Assembly: GCA_965649545.1 (NCBI GenBank)
Contig: CBFGLF010000103.1
Location: 1 to 6,147 of the forward strand
Direction: 5' to 3'
From: CABHOJ01 sp965649545
Lineage (GTDB): Bacteria > Pseudomonadota > Gammaproteobacteria > Burkholderiales > Methylophilaceae
Length of the DNA: 6,147 nt
Shown: piece after piece, positions 1-5,584 of the stretch
How positions within the stretch are numbered: the stretch's first letter is position 1
Layout: each line of letters starts with the position of its first letter
Position numbers and translations under genes: made by a program
Notes under the pieces: generated by a model
Databases searched by the model: none
The model's input: the letters and a program-made list of their open reading frames with translations, nothing else
What the model was told of the DNA's origin: nothing

Positions 1-116
1 TGCTGACTGTTGGCCAGGGATTGGATGGCGCTGGCTTCATCTTCTGATAGCAGTTTTTCTTGTACCAGAGTACGGGCCAAGCCACCTAGTTTGCTAGGTA
101 AAGTCGCAGCAACCAT
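1..116 (-). CDS. pilB: Type IV pilus assembly ATPase PilB, N-terminal fragment (cut by window edge)
   Basis: Only the first 38 codons are present; the gene continues beyond base 1. The minus strand from the ATG at 116-114 reads MVAATLPSKLGGLARTLVQE and then KLLSEDEASAIQSLANSQ. The pattern of a short variable lead, a 'LGGLARxLVQ' helix and then 'LLSEDEA' is how many betaproteobacterial PilB proteins begin (the N-terminal MshEN-type domain). PilB is the cytoplasmic hexameric ATPase that powers pilin polymerisation. The Walker motifs lie outside the window, so the family call rests on the N-terminus alone. The frame stays open upstream to about position 188, but no ATG, GTG or TTG lies there, which fixes the start at 116. 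A weak purine-rich stretch (AGAAGAGA) precedes it. A 6-bp inverted repeat, ACCTAG/CTAGGT with a 4-base loop (84-99), lies inside the early codons. Another MshEN-domain secretion ATPase is the main alternative. Confidence 0.55.
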   Translation of the reverse strand, partial: MVAATLPSKLGGLARTLVQEKLLSEDEASAIQSLANSQ

Positions 117-283
117 TGAGTCTCTTCTAACAGTCCATAAGAATGGCGGAAACGTTGTTCCACTAAGTCTTCCAGATGATGCACGCTAGTGTTTTTTTTG
201 TAAAGATACTATGTAATTTGCATCGAAAAGCTACAGATTTTCTTGAATTTGTGACGATTGTCGAATATACCCCTAAAAAAATC

Positions 284-312
284 TTGACTTCTCAGAATAA
301 CACACGTAAAAA
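284..312 (+). promoter_or_regulatory. Candidate sigma70 promoter for the cold-shock gene
   Basis: TTGACT at 284-289 matches five of six -35 consensus bases. After a 17-base spacer, TAAAAA at 307-312 matches four of six -10 bases. Transcription would then start near 319, giving a leader of roughly 100 bases before the ATG at 423. Long leaders are usual for cold-inducible csp genes. A second candidate lies upstream (243-271) with a better TATA core but a poorer -35. Neither is proven. Confidence 0.4.
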
Positions 313-377
313 CGCGTTCAGGCGTTTGGATTCGAGGTCAAAGTAGCCGGCACTACCGACTTAAAGTCTTGAAGTAC

Positions 378-405
378 AAACTTTTGGGGACGCCTCCCCT
401 AGTTT
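378..405 (+). promoter_or_regulatory. Leader hairpin just upstream of the cold-shock Shine-Dalgarno
   Basis: AAACT (378-382) pairs with AGTTT (401-405), and GGGGA (386-390) pairs with TCCCC (395-399) around a CGCC loop. An asymmetric internal loop (TTT opposite T) separates the two stems. The structure ends four bases before the Shine-Dalgarno core AAGGA (410-414). Leader folding around the ribosome site is a known way csp mRNAs sense temperature. That this hairpin does so is an inference from its position only. Confidence 0.35.
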
Positions 406-422
406 TAGTAAGGAAGTATTAA

Positions 423-626
423 ATGGCAACAGGTACCGTAAAGTGGTTCAATGATTCCAAAGGTTTTGGTTTCATTACCCCGGATGATGGTGGCGACGAT
501 CTTTTCGCACATTTCTCCGCGATTGTAGAGTCTGGCTACAAGAGTCTTAAAGAAGGTCAACGCGTGAGCTTCGACGTCACGGAAGGCCCAAAGGGCAAGC
601 AAGCTTCTAATATCCAGAAGGCTTAA
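423..626 (+). CDS. CspA-family cold-shock protein
   Basis: This 67-residue protein is a single cold-shock domain, the full normal length for the family. It is a small five-stranded OB-fold that binds single-stranded RNA and DNA and melts mRNA secondary structure in the cytoplasm. The RNP1 motif KGFGFI is at residues 13-18 and the RNP2 motif LFAHF at 27-31, with the nucleic-acid-stacking aromatics W8, F15, F17, F28, H30 and F31 in place. RNP2 has Ala29 where enterobacterial CspA has Val, a common variant in betaproteobacteria. The start is supported by AAGGA at 410-414, eight bases before the ATG. The gene is monocistronic: it has its own promoter candidate and leader upstream and a strong terminator 30 bases downstream. 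Whether it is cold-induced or constitutive cannot be told from the protein; the long structured leader hints at post-transcriptional control. The paralogue letter cannot be assigned, so no symbol is given. Confidence 0.95.
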   Translation: MATGTVKWFNDSKGFGFITPDDGGDDLFAHFSAIVESGYKSLKEGQRVSFDVTEGPKGKQASNIQKA

Positions 627-655
627 GCTTCCAATTAAGTTAGACAGACTTCATT

Positions 656-682
656 AAAAAGGCCCGTTCATCGGGCCTTTTT
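656..682. terminator. Bidirectional intrinsic terminator between csp and icd
   Basis: AAAAAGGCCCG (656-666) and CGGGCCTTTTT (672-682) form an 11-bp perfect stem around the loop TTCAT. The plus strand continues with ATTTTTG, so a U-rich tract follows the GC core for csp. The A-rich left arm gives an equivalent U tract on the minus strand. It lies 30 bases past the csp stop and 22 bases past the icd stop, so one element can end both convergent transcripts. Confidence 0.9.
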
Positions 683-703
683 ATTTTTGTGGCGTTCGAT
701 CGA

Positions 704-1954
704 TCAAGCCATCTGCTTGATGATCTCGTCGCCGAATTCCGCGGTCCCGATCTGGGTCGCGCCTTCCATCTGCGAAGAGAAATCGATTGTGACGCGCTTG
801 GACGCGATGGCTTTGGCTACGCCTGCCAAGACTAGGTCTGCGGCTTCCGTCCAACCCATATGCCGCAACATCATCTCCGCCGACAGGATCAGCGAGCTCG
901 GATTCGCCAGGTTCTTGCCAGCGATCTTCGGCGCGGTCCCGTGGGTCGCTTCGAACATCGCTACCGTGTCGGAGAGGTTCGCCCCCGGCGCGATGCCGAT
1001 ACCGCCTACCTGCGCTGCAAGTGCGTCGGACATATAGTCGCCGTTCAGGTTGAGGGTCGCCACCACATCATAGTCGGAGGAATGCAACAGGATCTCTTGC
1101 AGGAAGGCGTCCGCGATGCAGTCCTTGATCAGGATGCCGCCATATTCGGGCGCTAACCTGCACCATGGGCCGCCATCGATCTCCACGGCGCCGAATTCCT
1201 CTTTGGCTACCTCGTAGCCCCAGGTCTTGAAACCACCTTCGGTGAATTTCATGATGTTACCCTTGTGGGCGATGGTGACGGATTTGCGATTGTTGTCGAC
1301 CGCATACTGGATGGCCTTGCGTACGAGACGCTTGCTACCGTCTACCGACACTGGCTTGATGCCGATGGCTGAGGTTTCCGGAAAACGGATCTTCTTTCGT
1401 ACCCCCATGTCGCTGAGGAAGTTGATGACCTTCTTCACCTCGTCGCTACCCGCAGCCCATTCGATGCCGGCATAGATATCCTCGGTGTTCTCACGGAAGA
1501 TCACCATGTCGGTCTTCTCCGGGTGCTTCACTGGGCTGGGGACACCCTGAAAATACTGTACCGGCCGCAAGCAGACATAGAGATCGAGTTCCTGGCGCAG
1601 GGTCACGTTGAGTGAGCGGATGCCGCCGCCGACAGGGGTGGTCAAGGGGCCTTTGATAGAGATGACATAGTCCTTGACCGCCTGCATGGTCTCTTCCGGT
1701 AGCCAGGTGTTGTCACCATAGACTTTGGTGGACTTCTCGCCGGCATAGACTTCCATCCAGGAGATCGCACGCTTGCCTCCATATGCCTTGTTCACAGCGG
1801 CATCGACCACTTTCTGCATCGGCGGGGTGATGTCGACGCCGATGCCATCACCTTCAATAAATGGGATAATCGGATGGTCGGGTACGTTCAAGGAGTTATC
1901 CTCGTTGACCGTGATCTTTTCGCCTTGGCCTGGCACAACAATTTTCTTAGACAT
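704..1954 (-). CDS. icd: Isocitrate dehydrogenase, homodimeric prokaryotic type, with mixed NAD/NADP determinants
   Basis: The 416-residue protein aligns over its whole length with E. coli Icd. It oxidatively decarboxylates isocitrate to 2-oxoglutarate in the cytoplasm. Substrate residues are present: S114 and N116 in GGGIRSLN, R120, R130, R154, Y161 and K231. Metal ligands D282, D306 and D310 are also present. S114 corresponds to E. coli Ser113, the site phosphorylated by AceK. The coenzyme pocket is unusual. By E. coli numbering, Lys344 is kept (K343), but Tyr345 is Ile (I344), Val351 is Ala (A350), Tyr391 is Ile (I390) and Arg395 is Ser (S394). Several of these are the residues seen in NAD-using relatives, so strict NADP use is doubtful. 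The start is fixed because TAA lies directly before the ATG in the same frame. That TAA ends a four-codon open frame (ATG at 1969-1967) whose reality is doubtful. The Shine-Dalgarno is weak (GGGA at 1967-1964). The gene is divergent from rluE and convergent with csp. Confidence 0.97.
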   Translation of the reverse strand: MSKKIVVPGQGEKITVNEDNSLNVPDHPIIPFIEGDGIGVDITPPMQKVVDAAVNKAYGGKRAISWMEVYAGEKSTKVYGDNTWLPEETMQAVKDYVISIKGPLTTPVGGGIRSLNVTLRQELDLYVCLRPVQYFQGVPSPVKHPEKTDMVIFRENTEDIYAGIEWAAGSDEVKKVINFLSDMGVRKKIRFPETSAIGIKPVSVDGSKRLVRKAIQYAVDNNRKSVTIAHKGNIMKFTEGGFKTWGYEVAKEEFGAVEIDGGPWCRLAPEYGGILIKDCIADAFLQEILLHSSDYDVVATLNLNGDYMSDALAAQVGGIGIAPGANLSDTVAMFEATHGTAPKIAGKNLANPSSLILSAEMMLRHMGWTEAADLVLAGVAKAIASKRVTIDFSSQMEGATQIGTAEFGDEIIKQMA

Positions 1955-1961
1955 TTACAAT
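1932..1961 (+). promoter_or_regulatory. Weak candidate promoter for rluE inside the icd start
   Basis: TACAAT at 1956-1961 matches five of six -10 bases. The -35 is poor: GGCACA at 1932-1937, 18 bases upstream, matches three of six. If used, transcription would start near 1968, leaving a leader of only about nine bases before the ATG at 1977. The element would overlap the first codons of the divergent icd gene. Confidence 0.25.
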
Positions 1962-1976
1962 AATCCCATTTGATTG

Positions 1977-2507
1977 ATGCTGATCCTGTTCAACAAGCCT
2001 TATGGCGTAGTCTGTCAATTCAGTGCTCACGAGACGCATGAGACACTCAAGGACTATATCGCCATTCCGGGGGTATACGCGGCAGGCCGACTTGATACGG
2101 ATAGTGAAGGTTTGCTTATTTTAACCGATGACGGGGCGGTGCAGCATCGTCTTTCACATCCCCGACATAAAGAATTCAAGACCTACTGGGTACAAGTGGA
2201 AGGCGAACCCACGGATGAAGCGCTTGCACCCCTGAGAACCGGCGTCGATCTCGGTGATTTCTTCACGCAGCCCGCCAGGGTGAGACGGATAGAAGTGCCA
2301 GCAGCTCTGTGGCCGAGGGTGCCGCCCATCCGAGAGCGTAAAGCGATCCCGACCAGCTGGCTCGAAGTGGTCATCGCCGAGGGTAAGAACCGCCAGGTAC
2401 GTCGGATGACCGCCAAGATCGGCTTCCCGACGTTGCGATTGATTCGGTATGCCATCGGCGCCTACACCCTGGATGGCCTTGCCTTGGGGACCTGGAAGCA
2501 ACTATGA
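1977..2507 (+). CDS. rluE: 23S rRNA pseudouridine synthase RluE (Psi2457 type)
   Basis: A member of the RsuA/RluB/E/F family. RluE of E. coli isomerises U2457 of 23S rRNA to pseudouridine. The protein is 176 residues from the ATG at 1977. The family hallmark GRLDTDSEGLL carries the catalytic Asp (D40). It also has FNKPYGV near the N-terminus, the RluE-like stretch PPIRERKAIPTSW, and EGKNRQVRRM followed by GFPTLRLIR. There is no N-terminal S4 domain, as in RluE and unlike RsuA or RluB. The start is uncertain by one codon: TTG at 1974 follows directly on an in-frame TGA, and ATG at 1977 is the more likely choice. No Shine-Dalgarno is visible before either. It appears to head the plus-strand series leading to aroC; the next gene starts 22 bases after its stop. 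Confidence 0.95.
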   Translation: MLILFNKPYGVVCQFSAHETHETLKDYIAIPGVYAAGRLDTDSEGLLILTDDGAVQHRLSHPRHKEFKTYWVQVEGEPTDEALAPLRTGVDLGDFFTQPARVRRIEVPAALWPRVPPIRERKAIPTSWLEVVIAEGKNRQVRRMTAKIGFPTLRLIRYAIGAYTLDGLALGTWKQL

Positions 2508-2529
2508 AGATGATGCGGAGTGATGCGAT

Positions 2530-3240
2530 ATGAAACCAGTGGTGGTATTTCGGCATGCCTTGACCGAAGGCGCGGGCTATCTCGGGACTTTCCTGACACA
2601 AAAAGCGATCCCCTGGCATATGGTACGTATCGATCAGGGCGAGCCCGTGCCCGACAATGCGCTCGATTACAGCGGCATCGTCCTCATGGGCGGCCCCATG
2701 AGCGTCAATGACGACCTGCCTTGGATCCCGCCATTGCTGTCGTTGATACGGCATGCCGCCAGTGAGGATGTACCCTTGCTCGGTCATTGCCTGGGCGGGC
2801 AGCTGATCAGCAAGGCCTTGGGTGGGCGTGTCGGCCGGAACCCGGTGAAGGAGATCGGCTGGGGCGAGATCCAGGTCAGTGAGAACGAGGAGTCGCGCAA
2901 GTGGTTCGGCGAACTTCGCACCATGCAGGCTTTCCACTGGCATGGCGAAACCTTCGAATTGCCGCCAGGTGCAACCCATCTGCTGTCCAGTGCATATTGT
3001 CGCAACCAGGCCTATAGCCTCGGTAAGCATCTCGCTTTCCAGTGCCACATCGAGATGACAGCAGACATGGTAAAGACCTGGTGCGAGGTGGGGGCGGACG
3101 AGATCGCCGGCGCCATCGATAGTCCCGGGGTGCAAAGTGTCGACGATATCCACGCGCAACTGGCGGAACGCATCGCAGGCCTGAATGCGGTCGCACACCC
3201 CATCTACGAGCGTTGGATCACCGGCCTGAGGGCAACCTGA
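2530..3240 (+). CDS. Stand-alone class I glutamine amidotransferase (GMP synthase-like domain)
   Basis: The 236-residue protein is a complete class I (triad) glutamine amidotransferase domain. This fold hydrolyses glutamine or another gamma-glutamyl compound through a Cys-His-Glu triad. The nucleophile elbow GHCLGGQ places Cys87. HIE gives His173 and Glu175, with isoleucine where many relatives have HPE. The oxyanion-side motif MGGPMSVND is at residues 53-61. It has no ATP-pyrophosphatase or dimerisation domain, so it is not GuaA, although automated annotation often names such proteins GMP synthase. About 55 residues after the triad form a helical tail (ending near ERWITGLRAT). The start is supported by GGAG at 2517-2520, nine bases upstream. 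The acceptor substrate is unknown: it could be a synthetase partner encoded elsewhere or a gamma-glutamyl hydrolase role. It is probably cotranscribed with rluE and aroC, but this does not reveal its role. Confidence 0.88.
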   Translation: MKPVVVFRHALTEGAGYLGTFLTQKAIPWHMVRIDQGEPVPDNALDYSGIVLMGGPMSVNDDLPWIPPLLSLIRHAASEDVPLLGHCLGGQLISKALGGRVGRNPVKEIGWGEIQVSENEESRKWFGELRTMQAFHWHGETFELPPGATHLLSSAYCRNQAYSLGKHLAFQCHIEMTADMVKTWCEVGADEIAGAIDSPGVQSVDDIHAQLAERIAGLNAVAHPIYERWITGLRAT

Positions 3241-3295
3241 CAAGCCGCGTGTGATAAACTTCAAGCTGAATTTAACCTGATTTGATCGAGATACT

Positions 3296-4381
3296 ATGTC
3301 CGGCAACACCATCGGTACGCTATTCACGTTGACCTCTTTCGGCGAGTCCCACGGGCCTGGCATAGGCGGTATCGTCGATGGTTGTCCGCCGGGGCTGTCG
3401 CTGACCGCAGAAGACCTGCAAGCCGAGCTCGATAGACGCAAACCGGGGACCTCCCGTCACGTCACCCAGCGCCAGGAGTCGGATACGGTCGAGATCCTTT
3501 CCGGCGTGTTCGAAGGCAAGACGACCGGCGCGCCCATCGGCTTCCTCATCCGTAACCAGGACCAGCGCAGCCAGGATTACAGCAAGATCGCAGAGACCTT
3601 CCGTCCGGGTCATGCCGATTACACGTACTGGCAGAAGTACGGTATCCGCGATTACCGCGGGGGTGGCCGTTCCAGTGCACGCGAGACCGCAGTGCGGGTG
3701 GCGGCAGGCGCGATCGCCAAGAAATGGCTGAACGAGCGTTACGGGGTGACGATCCGCGGCTACATGAGTCAGCTCGGTGAGATCGCGATCCCGTTCGAAA
3801 GCTGGGATGAGGTCGACCAAAACCCATTCTTCGCTCCCAATCGTGGCATCGTGCCGCAACTGGAAGCCTACCTGGACAAGATCCGCGCCGAGCGCGATTC
3901 GGTCGGTGCCCGTATCTCGGTCATCGCACAAGGCGTGCCGGTCGGCTGGGGCGAGCCGGTCTATGATCGACTGGATGCAGAGATCGCCTACGCCATGATG
4001 AATATCAATGCAGTGAAAGGTGTCGAGGTCGGTGCCGGATTCGCCAGCGTGGCGCAGCGGGGATCCGTGCACAGCGATGAAATGACACCACAAGGCTTTG
4101 TCACCAATCACGCGGGCGGCATCCTCGGCGGGATCTCTACCGGACAGGATATCGAAGTGCATGTCGCACTCAAGCCTACCTCCAGCATCCCACAGGAACG
4201 TCGCTCCATCGACAAGCAAGGTAATGCCGTCACCATGCAGACCACCGGCCGCCATGATCCTTGTGTCGGCGTCCGTGCGACGCCGATCGCCGAAGCCATG
4301 CTGGCGCTGGTTCTGATCGACCATGCGTTGCGTCACCGCGCACAATGCGCGGACGTTACCACCACGACCCCCCGGCTGTAA
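3296..4381 (+). CDS. aroC: Chorismate synthase
   Basis: The enzyme converts 5-enolpyruvylshikimate 3-phosphate to chorismate, the last step of the shikimate pathway, using reduced FMN as a catalytic cofactor. At 361 residues it has the normal bacterial length and works as a cytoplasmic tetramer. All three family signatures are present: GESHGPGIGGIVDGCPP at 16-32 with catalytic His19, RGGGRSSARETAVRVAAGA at 121-139, and GRHDPCVGVRATPIAEAM at 318-335. Arg48, His106 and the GGISTGQ loop (278-284) are also conserved. The start ATG is preceded only by a short GAG (3288-3290), so ribosome binding looks modest. The 55-base gap from the amidotransferase holds no terminator and no promoter I would defend. 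As the bacterial monofunctional type it has no flavin reductase domain and would depend on cellular reduced FMN. Confidence 0.98.
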   Translation: MSGNTIGTLFTLTSFGESHGPGIGGIVDGCPPGLSLTAEDLQAELDRRKPGTSRHVTQRQESDTVEILSGVFEGKTTGAPIGFLIRNQDQRSQDYSKIAETFRPGHADYTYWQKYGIRDYRGGGRSSARETAVRVAAGAIAKKWLNERYGVTIRGYMSQLGEIAIPFESWDEVDQNPFFAPNRGIVPQLEAYLDKIRAERDSVGARISVIAQGVPVGWGEPVYDRLDAEIAYAMMNINAVKGVEVGAGFASVAQRGSVHSDEMTPQGFVTNHAGGILGGISTGQDIEVHVALKPTSSIPQERRSIDKQGNAVTMQTTGRHDPCVGVRATPIAEAMLALVLIDHALRHRAQCADVTTTTPRL

Positions 4382-4390
4382 GACGTATCG

Positions 4391-4409
4391 GGCGTAGCCA
4401 GGCTTCGCC
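4391..4409 (+). promoter_or_regulatory. Inverted repeat in the aroC-transporter gap
   Basis: GGCGTAGCC (4391-4399) and GGCTTCGCC (4401-4409) are inverted copies with one mismatch around a single A. As RNA the pairing would leave a three- to five-base loop. No T tract follows, so this is not an intrinsic terminator. It fills the place where the Shine-Dalgarno of the next gene (ATG at 4418) would be expected. It might hold back or couple translation, which is an inference. Confidence 0.4.
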
Positions 4410-4417
4410 TTCGACCC

Positions 4418-5560
4418 ATGCAGAACGTACCCTACTGGCGGCTTTCAGGCTTCTATTTCGCCTATTTCGGTTTCGTTGGGGCGTTCAGCCCGTTTTGGGG
4501 TCTGTATCTCAAGTCGCTGGCATTCAGTGCCCTGCAGATCGCCATCCTCATGTCCTTGTTCCAGGTGGCACGTATCTTTTCCCCCAGCTTATGGGGCTGG
4601 CTCGCGGATCACACCGGCAGGCGCGTACCCATCATCCAGTGGCTTGCTGGACTGAGCCTGCTGGCTTATGTCGGCGTGTTCTTCGGCACCAGTTTCAGCT
4701 GGCTTTTCGCTGTGATGCTGCTTCTCAGTTTCTTCTGGAGCGCTTCCTTGCCGTTGATCGAGGCGGTGACCCTGGGGCATCTGGGAGATCGCTTCGATCG
4801 CTATGGCCATATCCGGCTGTGGGGCTCGGTGGGCTTCATCATCGCCGTCGTCGGCCTCGGTTATCTGATTGACCTCTCCGGCATCCAGTCCTTGCTCTGG
4901 GTGATCCTGGGGTTGTTGGCGACTGTCTCGCTGTTCTCGTGGAAACTGCCGGAGCCTTTCCCCGCATCCAAGCATAAGGATGATGGCACACTGCGCGACA
5001 TCTTGCGCCGCCCGGAAGTCATCGCGCTCATGGCGGCGTGCTTCATGATGTCTGCAGCTCATGGCGTCTACTACACGTTCTACTCGATCTACTTGGTCGA
5101 CCATGGGTACAGCAGCGCGCAAGTCGGCTGGCTGTGGGCCTTGGGCGTGATTTGCGAGATCCTAGTGTTCATCTATATGCCGCGCCTGGTGAAGGCTTTC
5201 GGTTTGGTCACGATCATGCTCGGCAGTCTGGCATTGGCGTTCCTGCGCTTTTTTGTCATCGGCTGGGCGGTGGAGGTCGTCTGGCTCATCGTCCTGGCGC
5301 AAACCCTGCATGCCGCTACGTTCGGTACCTATCACGCGACGGCTGTTGCGCTGACCCATCGCTACTTCAAGGGCAAGCATCAGTCTAAGGGACAAGGGTT
5401 CTATACGAGCGTTTCTTATGGCATGGGTGGCAGTTTCGGAGCGCTATTGAGCGGCTATGCATGGGAAAGCCTGGGACCCAGTTGGACATTTACGCTGTCG
5501 GGCGCTTGCGCTATGCTGGGTTTCATCATATTCGCCTGGCTCATGCCCAAGGGCGACTGA
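4418..5560 (+). CDS. Major facilitator superfamily transporter (MFS_1-like / HcaT-like)
   Basis: A 380-residue inner-membrane protein with about 12 hydrophobic segments in two halves. Helices lie near residues 10-32, 40-62, 70-90, 94-115, 135-152 and 157-175, then after a charged central loop (176-198) near 202-226, 236-256, 262-280, 286-308, 330-350 and 354-375. The loop after helix 2 has the major facilitator motif A-like GWLADHTGRR (60-69), and DRFDRYGHIRLWGSVGF (124-140) is typical of the group that includes the phenylpropionate transporter HcaT and LacY-like permeases. Transport would be proton-coupled by family analogy. The substrate is not readable from sequence. Its place after aroC makes an aromatic acid conceivable, but HcaT-like proteins are often annotated by distant similarity only. 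The frame is the same as aroC with no start codon in the 36-base gap, so ATG 4418 is the earliest start. No Shine-Dalgarno is visible there. Confidence 0.93.
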   Translation: MQNVPYWRLSGFYFAYFGFVGAFSPFWGLYLKSLAFSALQIAILMSLFQVARIFSPSLWGWLADHTGRRVPIIQWLAGLSLLAYVGVFFGTSFSWLFAVMLLLSFFWSASLPLIEAVTLGHLGDRFDRYGHIRLWGSVGFIIAVVGLGYLIDLSGIQSLLWVILGLLATVSLFSWKLPEPFPASKHKDDGTLRDILRRPEVIALMAACFMMSAAHGVYYTFYSIYLVDHGYSSAQVGWLWALGVICEILVFIYMPRLVKAFGLVTIMLGSLALAFLRFFVIGWAVEVVWLIVLAQTLHAATFGTYHATAVALTHRYFKGKHQSKGQGFYTSVSYGMGGSFGALLSGYAWESLGPSWTFTLSGACAMLGFIIFAWLMPKGD

Positions 5561-5584
5561 GGCGAAACGTCACTGGAGCTGGGA

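Larger units (their letters stand above)
117..422. other. Divergent AT-rich intergenic region between pilB-like gene and cold-shock gene
   Basis: These 306 bases hold no convincing gene. They are visibly richer in A and T than the coding DNA to the right, with runs such as the T8 near 190. Two weak sigma70-like promoter candidates face the cold-shock gene: TTGACT(284-289)/TAAAAA(307-312) and TTGAAT(243-248)/TATACC(266-271), both with 17-base spacers. The last 100 bases or so would be the 5' leader of the cold-shock mRNA and contain two inverted repeats (310-327 and 378-405). I found no clear promoter for the minus-strand pilB-like gene and no sigma54 -24/-12 pair. A 56-codon open frame at 176-346 overlaps the promoter candidates and looks like chance. 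Confidence 0.7.

Noticed and set aside
84..99. Inverted repeat ACCTAG/CTAGGT as an operator or terminator
   Set aside because: It is short, lies inside coding sequence of the pilB-like gene and has no T tract. The codons it covers fit the conserved N-terminus, so a regulatory role is unsupported.
176..346. A 56-codon plus-strand open frame upstream of the cold-shock gene
   Set aside because: It has no Shine-Dalgarno, runs through the likely promoter and a poly-T tract, and its product (starting MMHASVFFVK) resembles nothing known to me. Chance is the simplest reading, though conservation in relatives would change this.
1931..1948. Sigma54-like promoter (TGGCAC) before rluE
   Set aside because: The -24 part TGGCAC is present, but the -12 position reads TTTTC without the required GC, and the motif lies within icd codons.
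3237..3262. Promoter between the amidotransferase gene and aroC
   Set aside because: CTGACA and TAAACT are present, but only about 12 bases separate them, too few for a sigma70 promoter.
2371..3441. A 356-codon open frame on the minus strand
   Set aside because: It lies opposite the amidotransferase gene and extends over the ends of rluE and aroC. The translation is low-complexity and resembles no family, whereas the plus strand encodes clear proteins. It is a by-product of GC-rich codon use.
3320..4345. A 341-codon open frame on the minus strand opposite aroC
   Set aside because: It is fully antisense to a chorismate synthase with all signatures intact, is rich in Asp, His and Arg from reversed codons, and has no recognisable domain.
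4589..5122. A 177-codon minus-strand open frame within the transporter gene
   Set aside because: The product is highly charged with many Gln, Glu and Arg, the typical antisense image of a hydrophobic membrane protein.
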